DNA of 64,000 bases from Actinoplanes sp. KI2 (GCF_025630775.1 NZ_JAOSZE010000027.1:62001-126000), one strand, 5' to 3'. Numbered from the stretch's first letter, positions 8,900 through 15,723 are shown. Notes: generated by a model not told the origin, from the letters alone. Numbers and translations: made by a program.

Positions 8900-8924
8900 C
8901 CGCCTCCCGTACCCGGGAAGGCGG
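8900..8924 (+). terminator. Hairpin terminator upstream of tRNA array
   Basis: CCGCCT and CCC pair with GGG and AGGCGG (one bulged A) around a six-base loop, followed by TCTTTC. It separates the small gene from the tRNA-Trp gene at 8951. Confidence 0.65.
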
Positions 8925-8950
8925 TCTTTCGCATTTCCGGCCAACTTCGT

Positions 8951-9023
8951 AGGGGTGTGGCGCAACCGGAAGCGCAGCGGCCTCCAAATCCGAAAGTTGC
9001 AGGTTCGAGTCCTGTCACCCCTG
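8951..9023 (+). tRNA. tRNA-Trp (CCA anticodon), imperfect anticodon stem
   Basis: Perfect seven-pair acceptor (AGGGGTG/CACCCCT), D stem GCGC/GCGC, T arm with TTCGAGT, discriminator G, no encoded CCA. The anticodon loop is CTCCAAA. The anticodon stem is GCGGC against TCCGA, so the first and last pairs are mismatched and only three pairs remain; function is doubtful. It lies outside the inverted repeats that bracket the other twelve tRNA genes. Confidence 0.8.
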
Positions 9024-9079
9024 CTTCGTCCCCCGCAGAACGCCTGCGGGCATGGACGCGTCGAGACCCGCGAGGGCCT

Positions 9080-9115
9080 CGGACTTGAGAACTCCACAGT
9101 GGAAATGGCATGAGA
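9080..9115 (+). repeat. Left copy of inverted repeat around tRNA genes
   Basis: A ~35-base sequence with core ACTCCACAGTGGAAATGGCA followed by TGAGA. Its reverse complement recurs at 10219-10252 with two mismatches in the 25-base core and one two-base gap outside it. It contains a small internal palindrome (CCACAGTGG). The rest of the gap 9024-9151 shows no gene. Confidence 0.75.
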
Positions 9116-9151
9116 TCAGGGCCCGCCGGCGCCACACCGACGGCGGCCCAT

Positions 9152-9222
9152 TCCCTCGTCGTCTAATGGCAGGACGCGGCGCTCTGGACGCCGAGGTTGA
9201 GGTTCGAGTCCTTGCGAGGGAG
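9152..9222 (+). tRNA. tRNA-Gln (CTG anticodon)
   Basis: Acceptor TCCCTCG/CGAGGGA, anticodon stem CGGCG/CGCCG around CTCTGGA, T loop TTCGAGT, discriminator G, no CCA encoded. Reads CAG. Confidence 0.92.
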
Positions 9223-9248
9223 CGGCGGAGGCTGGACAGCCACCGCAT

Positions 9249-9320
9249 GCCGCCGTAGCTCAGGGGGAGAGCATCCGATTGTCGATCGGAGGGCCGTGGG
9301 TTCGACTCCCGCCGGTGGCG
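9249..9320 (+). tRNA. tRNA-Asp (GTC anticodon)
   Basis: Acceptor GCCGCCG/CGGTGGC with one G-T pair, anticodon stem TCCGA/TCGGA around TTGTCGA, T loop TTCGACT, discriminator G, no CCA encoded. Confidence 0.92.
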
Positions 9321-9326
9321 CTTCGC

Positions 9327-9415
9327 GGAAACGTGGCCGAGTGGTCTATGGCGCTGTCCTGCTAAGGCAGAGCGGGCCGGTCCCGCCGAGGGTTCGAATC
9401 CCTCCGTTTCCGCCA
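9327..9415 (+). tRNA. tRNA-Ser (GCT anticodon), CCA encoded
   Basis: Class II tRNA with a long variable arm. Acceptor GGAAACG/CGTTTCC, anticodon loop CTGCTAA, T loop TTCGAAT, discriminator G and an encoded CCA at 9413-9415. Only 6 bases after tRNA-Asp. Confidence 0.92.
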
Positions 9416-9416
9416 C

Positions 9417-9490
9417 CCTGGTGTAGCTCAGTCGGTCAGAGCGCCGCCCTGATAAGGCGGAGGCCCGCGGTTCGATTCCGTGCGCCAGGA
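9417..9490 (+). tRNA. tRNA-Ile (GAT anticodon)
   Basis: Acceptor CCTGGTG/CGCCAGG, anticodon stem CCGCC/GGCGG around CTGATAA, T loop TTCGATT, discriminator A, no CCA encoded. It begins one base after the preceding gene. Confidence 0.92.
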
Positions 9491-9539
9491 CGTGCTCGGC
9501 ACCCGAACGGGTTCGGTCGCCCGACGTGGACGCCGGCAT

Positions 9540-9612
9540 CGGGACGTGGCGCAGTCGGTAGCGCGCCGGTCTGGGGGACCGGAGGTCGCCAGTTCGAACC
9601 TGGTCGTCCCGA
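9540..9612 (+). tRNA. tRNA-Pro (GGG anticodon)
   Basis: Acceptor CGGGACG/CGTCCCG, anticodon stem CCGGT/ACCGG around CTGGGGG, T loop TTCGAAC, discriminator A, no CCA encoded. Confidence 0.92.
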
Positions 9613-9617
9613 CTCAA

Positions 9618-9691
9618 CTGGGTATGGCGCAGCTTGGTAGCGCGCCGCGTTCGGGACGCGGAGGCCGCCGGTTCGAATCCGGCTACCCAGA
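9618..9691 (+). tRNA. tRNA-Pro (CGG anticodon)
   Basis: Acceptor CTGGGTA/TACCCAG, anticodon stem CCGCG/CGCGG around TTCGGGA, T loop TTCGAAT, discriminator A, no CCA encoded. Second proline tRNA in a row, 5 bases after the first. Confidence 0.92.
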
Positions 9692-9705
9692 CTTGGTACC
9701 ACCCT

Positions 9706-9793
9706 GGAGACGCCAGCCGATGGGCGCCGGCCGCGGTCCCGAAAACCGTTGGGGGTCACTCCCGTGGGCGTTCGACTCGCCCCGTCTCCGCCA
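9706..9793 (+). tRNA. tRNA-Ser (CGA anticodon), CCA encoded
   Basis: Class II tRNA. Acceptor GGAGACG/CGTCTCC, anticodon stem GCGGT/ACCGT around CCCGAAA, long variable arm, T arm GGGCG/CGCCC, discriminator G and encoded CCA at 9791-9793. Reads TCG. Confidence 0.9.
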
Positions 9794-9820
9794 CGCGCCG
9801 GTAGCTCTGAGGCCGGCCCC

Positions 9821-9893
9821 GCCCGGCTAGCTCAGCGGAACGAGCGCCCCGCTCACACCGGGGAGGCCCGCGGTTCGATCCCGCGGCCGGGTA
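9821..9893 (+). tRNA. tRNA-Val (CAC anticodon)
   Basis: Acceptor GCCCGGC/GCCGGGT with a G-T first pair, anticodon stem CCCCG/CGGGG around CTCACAC, T loop TTCGATC, discriminator A, no CCA encoded. Confidence 0.9.
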
Positions 9894-9895
9894 CT

Positions 9896-9966
9896 GCGGT
9901 CGTAGCTCAACGGTAGAGCGCCAGGTTGTGGCCCTGGAGGCGGCGGTTCAACTCCGCTCGATCGCC
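9896..9966 (+). tRNA. tRNA-His (GTG anticodon) without encoded G-1
   Basis: Acceptor GCGGTCG/CGATCGC, anticodon stem CCAGG/CCTGG around TTGTGGC, T loop TTCAACT. The discriminator is C73, as in bacterial tRNA-His, but the base before position 1 is T (9895), not the G-1 that most bacteria encode. No CCA encoded. Starts 2 bases after tRNA-Val. Confidence 0.88.
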
Positions 9967-9968
9967 CC

Positions 9969-10052
9969 GCGGGAGCGCCGACGTCGGAGAGTCGGGCCTG
10001 CCTGTAAAGCAGGTGCAACGCTGAGTGGGTTCGAATCCCACCTCCCGCACCA
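9969..10052 (+). tRNA. tRNA-Tyr (GTA anticodon), CCA encoded
   Basis: Class II tRNA. Acceptor GCGGGAG/CTCCCGC, anticodon loop CTGTAAA flanked by CTGC/GCAG, variable arm of about 12 bases, T loop TTCGAAT, discriminator A and CCA at 10050-10052. Confidence 0.92.
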
Positions 10053-10053
10053 C

Positions 10054-10126
10054 ACCCTCGTAGCGCAGCGGATAGCGCGCCAGATTCCGAATCTGGAGGC
10101 CGGCGGTTCGAATCCGTCCGAGGGTA
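10054..10126 (+). tRNA. tRNA-Arg (CCG anticodon)
   Basis: Acceptor ACCCTCG/CGAGGGT, anticodon stem CCAGA/TCTGG around TTCCGAA, T loop TTCGAAT, discriminator A, no CCA encoded. Reads CGG. It starts one base after the encoded CCA of tRNA-Tyr. Confidence 0.92.
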
Positions 10127-10131
10127 CGCAC

Positions 10132-10213
10132 GGCCATGGTGGGTTCCTGGTGGAGCCGCCCGCCTGCAAAGCGGGTCACGACCACGTCACCGGTTCGATT
10201 CCGGCCATGGTCT
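10132..10213 (+). tRNA. tRNA-Cys (GCA anticodon) with extended variable loop
   Basis: Acceptor GGCCATG/CATGGTC, anticodon stem CCCGC/GCGGG around CTGCAAA, T loop TTCGATT. The discriminator is T73, which CysRS recognises. About 13 bases lie between the anticodon and T stems, far more than the usual 4-5, giving an 82-base tRNA. No CCA encoded. Confidence 0.85.
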
Positions 10214-10218
10214 CCACG

Positions 10219-10252
10219 TCTCATGCCATTTCCGCTGCGGAGTCCTCGTCCG
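10219..10252 (-). repeat. Right copy of inverted repeat around tRNA genes
   Basis: Inverted partner of 9080-9115, with core ACTCCGCAGCGGAAATGGCA on the minus strand. The two differences from the left copy are compensatory within the small palindrome (CCAC/GTGG versus CCGC/GCGG), so the hairpin is preserved. It ends 2 bases before the stop codon of the DUF4360 gene. Confidence 0.75.
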
Positions 10253-10253
10253 G

Positions 10254-10865
10254 TCAGCAGGTGCGGTAGGTGAGGTGGTACGTGCTGGCGACCTCGCTGT
10301 CGGTGGAATCCATGGTGATCATGCTGGTGGGTGCGTCGGCCCGGTCCGCCCTCGCCTGGAGCTCGGTATCGATGTCGACCTTGCGGCCGGCACCGCACGG
10401 GCTGAACACGAGGCCGCTTCCCGCGGAGTCGGTGACCTGCCAGTCGTCGTCGAGGCCGCCGGCGAAGGAGTGCACGGTATAGGTTGGCGCGCCGGAGCCC
10501 TGGAAGTGGTAGCGCGCGGAGAGGGTGGCCGAGGCGGCCGGTTCGAGGTGGGCAAATCCGCGGTAGTCCACGGCGGTGATGGCGTACTGCGTGGTTGCCG
10601 GGACATTGAGCCGGACGGTGAGGCTGCAGGCACGGCGTTGATCCTTGTTTCCCGTGCCGGCGCCGGCTTGAGCGACGTAGGCGCTGTACGTCACCGTGAA
10701 CGCCTCCTTGTCGGGCGACAGCGCGACCGCGACCGTGTCGGCCCGGCAGCCGGTGCCGTTCACCGTCAGCTTCTCGATCGTGACCCGGTCGTCGGCGGAG
10801 CCGGTCGCCGGCGTCATCGTCGTGACGGAAAGAAGTAGTGCGGCGGTCACTGGCATTCCCAGCAC
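10254..10865 (-). CDS. Secreted DUF4360-family protein
   Basis: A 203-residue exported protein. A short hydrophobic signal (VTAALLLSVTTMTPATGSA) is followed by the DUF4360 pattern: VTIEKLTVNGTGC, VALSPDKEAFTVTYS, the ACSLTVRLNVP strand, DYRGFAHL, a FSPCG segment and a terminal MITMDSTD ... YRTC. Four Cys probably form two disulfides. The GTG start at 10865 was chosen because GGAGG lies 5 bases upstream; longer frames to 10964 lack a ribosome site. Function of the family is unknown; relatives in Streptomyces are extracellular. Confidence 0.85.
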   Translation of the reverse strand: MLGMPVTAALLLSVTTMTPATGSADDRVTIEKLTVNGTGCRADTVAVALSPDKEAFTVTYSAYVAQAGAGTGNKDQRRACSLTVRLNVPATTQYAITAVDYRGFAHLEPAASATLSARYHFQGSGAPTYTVHSFAGGLDDDWQVTDSAGSGLVFSPCGAGRKVDIDTELQARADRADAPTSMITMDSTDSEVASTYHLTYRTC

Positions 10866-11037
10866 GCAAGCCTCCAAGACTGGCCGGATTTCAAGTGGTC
10901 TGACCTGATAGCTAACTCTCCTCGGCATGATCAGGTGCGCGCTTCCCGCTTCCCTGTTATGCACGGAAGGTGCAAGTCATAGCGCTACGTATATAGCGAC
11001 GTGGACACACCGCAACGCCGCTGGTACTAAGTTAGGC

Positions 11038-12675
11038 GTGCTGAGGGCCATCGAATGGGTTGTGCTGGGCATCGGTAGCGCGGCCGCCATCCTCTACGGC
11101 GTCCGTCGTCACCGACCCGGCCGAATCGGACCCTGGCTGCTGCTCGCCGGCGCCATCGTGGCGAGCGCCGCCGGCGATGTGCTGACCGCGTTGAACCGGC
11201 CCGGCGTCGCCGATATCTGCTTCTACGTCATGTGCGTGCTGGTCGCCTGCAGTCTGCTGCAGCTGACCCGCGTCGGTGCGATTCTCGTCGACCGGGCCCG
11301 GCTCATCGATCTGCTCGCGTTCGCCTGCTCGACGCTGCTGGTGGTCTGGGTGTTCGTCATCGGCGACGCGGGCCGGATCGGGAACGTCTCGGCGGCGTAC
11401 GTCATCGGAGCCCTGCTGCTCCTGGCGGTCGTGGCCCGCCTGCTGGTCGCCGTGGGCCGGAACCTCTCGGCCGTGCTGCTGGTCATCGGTGCGGTGGGTG
11501 TCCTGGTCAGTGACATCGTGCAGCCGCTGTGGCCGGGCCGGCTCAGCGAGACCGGTTTCGTGGTGCTCTACCTGGCCTGGGGCGCCTCCGCGCTGCACCC
11601 GTCGATGGTCCGGCTCACCGAGCCCGCGGCGCCGCGTCCGAGCCCATGGCTCGGGCGCTGGGCGGCGCTGCTGGGCATCTCCGTCGCCACCCCGCCGGTC
11701 GTTCTGCTGATCGAGGCGGTCCACGGCACGGTCGGCGACGGCGTGGTGATCGCCGTGGCCGGTGCGATCACACTTCTGCTGACCATCACGCGGCTGACCG
11801 ACTCGGTGACCCTGAACGGCCAGGCCTTGACGCGTGAGCGCGGCTTGCGGCAGGCGAGCGCCGCGCTGGTCGCCGCCGCCGACACGCCGGCCGTGGACGA
11901 GGCCGTCCGAGCCGCGATCACTCAGCTCATGCCACCGGAGGCCATCCGCAGCACCGTTTTCGCCGTCGACGACCGCCAGCTGACGCTCGAGGCGGTGCCC
12001 CGACCCGAGGCCGGCCCACCATCCCGCAGCTGGTGGATCGAAAACGCGGACCACAACTACGCCACCCTGGTCTGTCCGCTCTGGCTGGAACCGCTCGCCG
12101 TCGCCCGGCCCAACGGCGGAGCCCTGATCCTGGTGGGTCGCCGGGACACCCTCACCGCCAGTCGCGACACCCTCGAGGTGCTGGCCGGTCAGGCGGCGCT
12201 CGCGCTGGACCGCATTTCCCTGGAGGAGGCGGTCGGCCGCCGCGACAGTGATCTCTATCTACGCGCGGTGATCCCGAACAGCGCGGACATCATGGTGGTG
12301 ATCGACGAGGACCAGCGCATCCGGTACGCCAGTCCTTCGCTGCGCGAGCTGCTCGGCATCGACGACCTTCCGCCGCTGGCCACCCTCGGCGATCTGGTGC
12401 ATCCGGACGACCGCAACCAGCTGCGGCAGACCCTCCGCAGCTCCGGCGACGGTGTGGTGTTCTGCTCGCTGGTGCGGGCCGACGGCGGCCGTGTGCTGGT
12501 CGAAGCCACGTATCGCGACCTGCGCGAGGACCGCCTGGTTCAAGGCTTGGTGGTGACCATGCGGGATTTCATCCCGGGCCATGAGCCGGGCGAGCAGCTG
12601 CCTCATGGCGACAACCTGGACGAGTTGCCGGCCCGGGTGAACCGGCGCAGTGCTCGGCACAAGTTCCGTTACTAG
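11038..12675 (+). CDS. Membrane protein with GAF-like and PAS domains, truncated GGDEF end
   Basis: 545 residues. Eight or so membrane helices fill residues 1-260 (from VLRAIEWVVLGIGSAAAILYG). A GAF-like segment (about 270-400, ASAALVAAADTPAVDEAV to AGQAALALDRISLEEAVGRR) precedes a PAS domain (about 410-515) with MVVIDEDQRIRYASPSLREL and HPDDRN. Relatives continue into GGDEF and EAL domains for cyclic di-GMP turnover. Here the chain stops after EQLPHGDNLDELPARVNR, which resembles the first ~20 residues of GGDEF (usual pattern xQLxHRDxLTGLPNR) and then ends. It may be a remnant or a stand-alone sensor. The GTG 11038 start has no strong ribosome site. Confidence 0.75.
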   Translation: MLRAIEWVVLGIGSAAAILYGVRRHRPGRIGPWLLLAGAIVASAAGDVLTALNRPGVADICFYVMCVLVACSLLQLTRVGAILVDRARLIDLLAFACSTLLVVWVFVIGDAGRIGNVSAAYVIGALLLLAVVARLLVAVGRNLSAVLLVIGAVGVLVSDIVQPLWPGRLSETGFVVLYLAWGASALHPSMVRLTEPAAPRPSPWLGRWAALLGISVATPPVVLLIEAVHGTVGDGVVIAVAGAITLLLTITRLTDSVTLNGQALTRERGLRQASAALVAAADTPAVDEAVRAAITQLMPPEAIRSTVFAVDDRQLTLEAVPRPEAGPPSRSWWIENADHNYATLVCPLWLEPLAVARPNGGALILVGRRDTLTASRDTLEVLAGQAALALDRISLEEAVGRRDSDLYLRAVIPNSADIMVVIDEDQRIRYASPSLRELLGIDDLPPLATLGDLVHPDDRNQLRQTLRSSGDGVVFCSLVRADGGRVLVEATYRDLREDRLVQGLVVTMRDFIPGHEPGEQLPHGDNLDELPARVNRRSARHKFRY

Positions 12676-12816
12676 CGCCGACCGTCACCCCGGGCAAACC
12701 GACGTCGTACGCGAAGCTCCGCCCCGTCGATTGGATCGGGTGCGTGCCGCAAAGGTGAAACTGCTTAGATCACCGGACGGCCGTACCCACGCCGGCCGCG
12801 CACCGGAGGAGACACC

Positions 12817-14292
12817 ATGCACGAGGGGCCCGATCTCTCGACCACGCCGACCACGCCACCCCAGCGGGTCCCCACGCACGACACGTTGCCGGCCGGCGAG
12901 ACCGAGGCGGCTTCCACCGCGGCCGAGCCGGCCGAGCCCGCCGAGCCGGCCGAGTCGGCCGAGATCGAGCAGGGTGGATCGGGGCCCGATCCGGGGCCGG
13001 CGCCCAGGGCGCGGTGGCGGATGCGTGCGCTGCTGGCCGGCGGCGCGGCCCTCGCCGTACTCCTCGCTGGTGTTGTGGTTTTGCAGCCCGGCTCCGCGCC
13101 CGACGGCGCGGCAGGGTCCGCGCCCAGCGGTCAGCCCGCGCCGACCGCCGCATCCCCGGCGCCGGTGAGTCCTTTCGACAAGGCCGTCGCCGCGCTCGAT
13201 GCGCAGGCCACCGCCCTCGTGAAGGGCGACGAGAACGGCTGGCTCGCCGCGGTCGACCCCGAGCTCAGGGCGAGCTACCGATCGCTTTTCCGGAACCTGC
13301 GTGGGCTCGGCGTGATCAGCTTGCACTACGAGACATCCATCGGGCTGCCGGTCAAGGGCGACAGCACCGCGGTCAGGATCGGGGCCGATCTCGTCTACTG
13401 CTTCACCGCCGACATGTGCCCGGAGAACCCGGCGAGCGGCTGGGGCAGGGCTCCCCGGATCGCTCAGGAACTGACGCTCAAGCCGGTCGGCGGAGCGTAT
13501 GTGATCACGGCGGTAGCCCGGTCGGCGGAGCCGGACCGCCGTCAGCCGACGCCCTGGGAGCACGGGGATCTCACGTTCGCGCAGGGCAAGCGGGTGGTGG
13601 TCGCGGCCGGCGCGGGCGAGCAGAAGTACCTCAGTACCGTGCTGCCGGTGGCCGAGCGCGCGGCGGCCGTCGCCGACCACTACGGCGCCCTGAACGGCAC
13701 GCCGCAGAAGCGGTACCGGATCTTCCTGGCCTCGGAGAAGCAGTGGAAGACCTGGTACGGCGGCGAGAACGATCAATGGGTGGTCGGTCTGGCGATACCG
13801 CTCAACAAGCGCGGCATCGATGTGGTCCTCCGGATGGCCAAGTTGGACGACCCGCGGGAGCTCGCCGTCATCGTGCAGCATGAGCTCGGGCACGTGGTCA
13901 CGCTGTCCGGGGCGTTCCGGGACGACGCGGAGGAGGACACCTGGCTGAGCGAGGGCATCGCCGAGTACATCGGCTGGAAGCCGAAGTCGGCGGCGCAGAG
14001 CCTGCGTCGGTACAGCGTGCGCTGGCAGCTCGACCGGGCGCCGATGAGGTCGATGGTGCCGACCCAGCCGTCCCCGAAGGCTCCCGACCGGGCCGGCGAC
14101 GCCTTCTACGGCCTGAGCCACTTGGCGGTCGACTGCATGGCGCACCAGTACGGCGAGGCGAAACTGTTCGCCTTCGTCCGGCTGGTGCTCACCGAGGACA
14201 ACGAGCTGGATCAGGCCGCGCGGGACGCGTACGGGGTGCCCTTCAAGACCGTGGACAAGACCTGCCTGGCCTGGATCAAGAAGCAGGTCTGA
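12817..14292 (+). CDS. Membrane-anchored zinc metalloprotease-like protein (HExxH)
   Basis: A 491-residue protein. A cytosolic low-complexity tail (repeated AEPAEPAE) precedes one membrane helix near residues 69-88 (ALLAGGAALAVLLAGVVVL). An external domain with an NTF2-like stretch (ALVKGDENGWLAAVDPEL) leads to a gluzincin-type catalytic part. The zinc motif HELGH is at 354-358 and EGIAEY, with the likely third ligand Glu379, follows. GAGGAGACACC precedes ATG 12817. It probably acts outside the membrane; the substrate is unknown. It converges on the next gene with a 17-base overlap. Confidence 0.82.
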   Translation: MHEGPDLSTTPTTPPQRVPTHDTLPAGETEAASTAAEPAEPAEPAESAEIEQGGSGPDPGPAPRARWRMRALLAGGAALAVLLAGVVVLQPGSAPDGAAGSAPSGQPAPTAASPAPVSPFDKAVAALDAQATALVKGDENGWLAAVDPELRASYRSLFRNLRGLGVISLHYETSIGLPVKGDSTAVRIGADLVYCFTADMCPENPASGWGRAPRIAQELTLKPVGGAYVITAVARSAEPDRRQPTPWEHGDLTFAQGKRVVVAAGAGEQKYLSTVLPVAERAAAVADHYGALNGTPQKRYRIFLASEKQWKTWYGGENDQWVVGLAIPLNKRGIDVVLRMAKLDDPRELAVIVQHELGHVVTLSGAFRDDAEEDTWLSEGIAEYIGWKPKSAAQSLRRYSVRWQLDRAPMRSMVPTQPSPKAPDRAGDAFYGLSHLAVDCMAHQYGEAKLFAFVRLVLTEDNELDQAARDAYGVPFKTVDKTCLAWIKKQV

Positions 14293-15049
14293 GCGGTGCC
14301 TGACCGTCCACGACGGATCCATGCGGTGCCAGCTCACGGTAGGCCGCGAGAACCGACTCGGCGCGTTCGACCGCATCGGCCGGCTGGTGTCCGTCCGGGA
14401 GAGCGTCGCTCCTGCCCAGCTCGTGGCGAATCCGCGACGTGACCTGACGTGCTCGCCGTCGCCGTGCCTCGATCGTCGCCAGGTCGGTGGCCTGGGCCGC
14501 CAGCCCGGTCAGCCGAGCGACCCGGGCCCCGACGAGCGCAAGCAGGCCGCGGAGCCGCTCGTCCAACTCGATCAGCTCGGCGTCGAGCTCGCTCCGGGCC
14601 GGCTCGCCGGCCGGCAGGTCTCCTGCGGCGCTCCGCGCCTCGCGTTGCACCGCCAGGAGCCGGTCCTGCTCGACCAGCAGGTCCAGGATCTCGTGCAGCT
14701 CGCGCCGCACCATGGCGCGTACCTCGGCAGCCGGCAGCAGGCCGGTCGCCGGCAGGTGCCGGACCACCGTGGCTCCGGCGCTCTCGGCTCGCTCCCAGTG
14801 GTGACGGTCGGTGATCCGCACCCGGTCCACCGTCCGCCGGGCGACCCACACCGCAATCCACAGCGACGCGATGACGGCCCCGACGATGACGGCGCCAGGG
14901 ATGCTCGCGAGCAGCACGAGGCGGCCGACGAATATGCCGAGCGCGGTGATGACGTACAGCGTGACCGTGCCGCCGAACCCGAGCAGGGCCTCCTGCCACC
15001 GGCGGCGCGGCGACCGGTACGCCAGGACAGGGCCGGTGTGCTCGCCCAT
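14276..15049 (-). CDS. Membrane protein with two N-terminal helices and coiled-coil tail
   Basis: 257 residues. Two hydrophobic helices at about 20-70 (FGGTVTLYVITALGIFVGRL and PGAVIVGAVIASLWIAVWVA) are followed by a long charged, Leu/Arg-rich helical region (VRAMVRRELHEILDLLVEQ, IELDERLRGLLALVGARVARL), likely a cytosolic coiled coil. No enzyme motif is seen and I do not recognise a named family. The 3' end overlaps the convergent metalloprotease gene by 17 bases. Confidence 0.75.
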   Translation of the reverse strand: MGEHTGPVLAYRSPRRRWQEALLGFGGTVTLYVITALGIFVGRLVLLASIPGAVIVGAVIASLWIAVWVARRTVDRVRITDRHHWERAESAGATVVRHLPATGLLPAAEVRAMVRRELHEILDLLVEQDRLLAVQREARSAAGDLPAGEPARSELDAELIELDERLRGLLALVGARVARLTGLAAQATDLATIEARRRRARQVTSRIRHELGRSDALPDGHQPADAVERAESVLAAYRELAPHGSVVDGQAPLRPAS

Positions 15050-15133
15050 TCGTGCGCTCCACTGATAGATCCGTCGGCGCCGCGGGCGCGTGCCGACGCT
15101 ATCACCCGCGGTACAGCGCCCCGGAGGCCGCCG

Positions 15134-15670
15134 CTATTTGGGGGACCGCAACAGGCCGATCAGCAGCTCGACCCGGGCCGTCTCGTGGTCGGGCCGCAGC
15201 CGGCCGTGCCGGGACAGGTCGGCCAGGCCGTGCAGCGCGCTCCACAAGACCTCCGCCCGGGTCTCGTCACCCATGGCGGACAGCAACGGGCGGAAACCGG
15301 CGCGCAACTGCTCGGGCGTGGTCGGCCGGGCGAACTCCAGGTCGGTGGGCATCGAGAACATCGCCTCGTACGTCGCGGGCCGTGAGCGGGCGAACTCGAG
15401 GTACGCCGCGCAGATCCCGCTCACCTCGCCCGCCGCGGTCAGCAGCTCGGCGAGCTGGGCGAAGCCGGCCAGCGCCACCGCCCGGACGATGCCGTCCCGG
15501 CCGTCGGGAAAGTGCCCGTAGAGGACCGGTTGGCTGTACCCGATCGTGTCGGCGAGCCGTCGCACGGTCACCGCGGGCCAGCCGTCCACCTCCGCGATCT
15601 CCCGCGCCGCGTCGACGATCCGATCGCGCCGGGCGGCGCGGGCCAGCTGGGCTTTCGTCGGGGCCTTCAC
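15134..15670 (-). CDS. TetR-family transcriptional regulator
   Basis: 178 residues. The N-terminal HTH is clear: RDRIVDAAREIAEVDGW, VTVRRLADTIGYSQPVLYGHF. The C-terminal half (LLTAAGEVSGICAAYLEFAR to HGLADLSRHGR) fits the WHG-type ligand domain. It is divergent from the DUF1772 gene with 53 bases between starts, which contain two palindromes that are its probable operator. It is therefore likely an autoregulated repressor of 15724-16203. Confidence 0.93.
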   Translation of the reverse strand: MKAPTKAQLARAARRDRIVDAAREIAEVDGWPAVTVRRLADTIGYSQPVLYGHFPDGRDGIVRAVALAGFAQLAELLTAAGEVSGICAAYLEFARSRPATYEAMFSMPTDLEFARPTTPEQLRAGFRPLLSAMGDETRAEVLWSALHGLADLSRHGRLRPDHETARVELLIGLLRSPK

Positions 15671-15679
15671 ATCCTCATC

Positions 15680-15709
15680 CTAGCAGTGCTAGATTTCTAG
15701 CAACGCTAG
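15680..15709. promoter_or_regulatory. Double palindromic operator for the TetR regulator
   Basis: CTAGCA-G-TGCTAG at 15680-15692 is a perfect 6-1-6 inverted repeat; CTAGCA-A-CGCTAG at 15697-15709 is a second copy with one mismatch. The centres are 17 bases apart, so two dimers could bind nearly the same side of the helix. They lie between the divergent starts at 15670 and 15724. Confidence 0.75.
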
Positions 15710-15723
15710 ATTCTGGAGGAATC

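Noticed and set aside
9024..9151. A possible fourteenth tRNA gene between tRNA-Trp and tRNA-Gln
   Set aside because: No T-loop (TTCRA) motif or acceptor pairing was found; the region is better explained by the inverted repeat copy.
9794..9820. tRNA-like fragment GCGCCGGTAGCTCTGAGGCCGG before tRNA-Val
   Set aside because: It resembles only a D-arm; no anticodon or T arm follows before the next gene starts.
12895..12965. Glu-Pro-Ala repeats as a tandem DNA repeat
   Set aside because: They are in frame inside the disordered tail of the metalloprotease-like protein and explained by protein low complexity.
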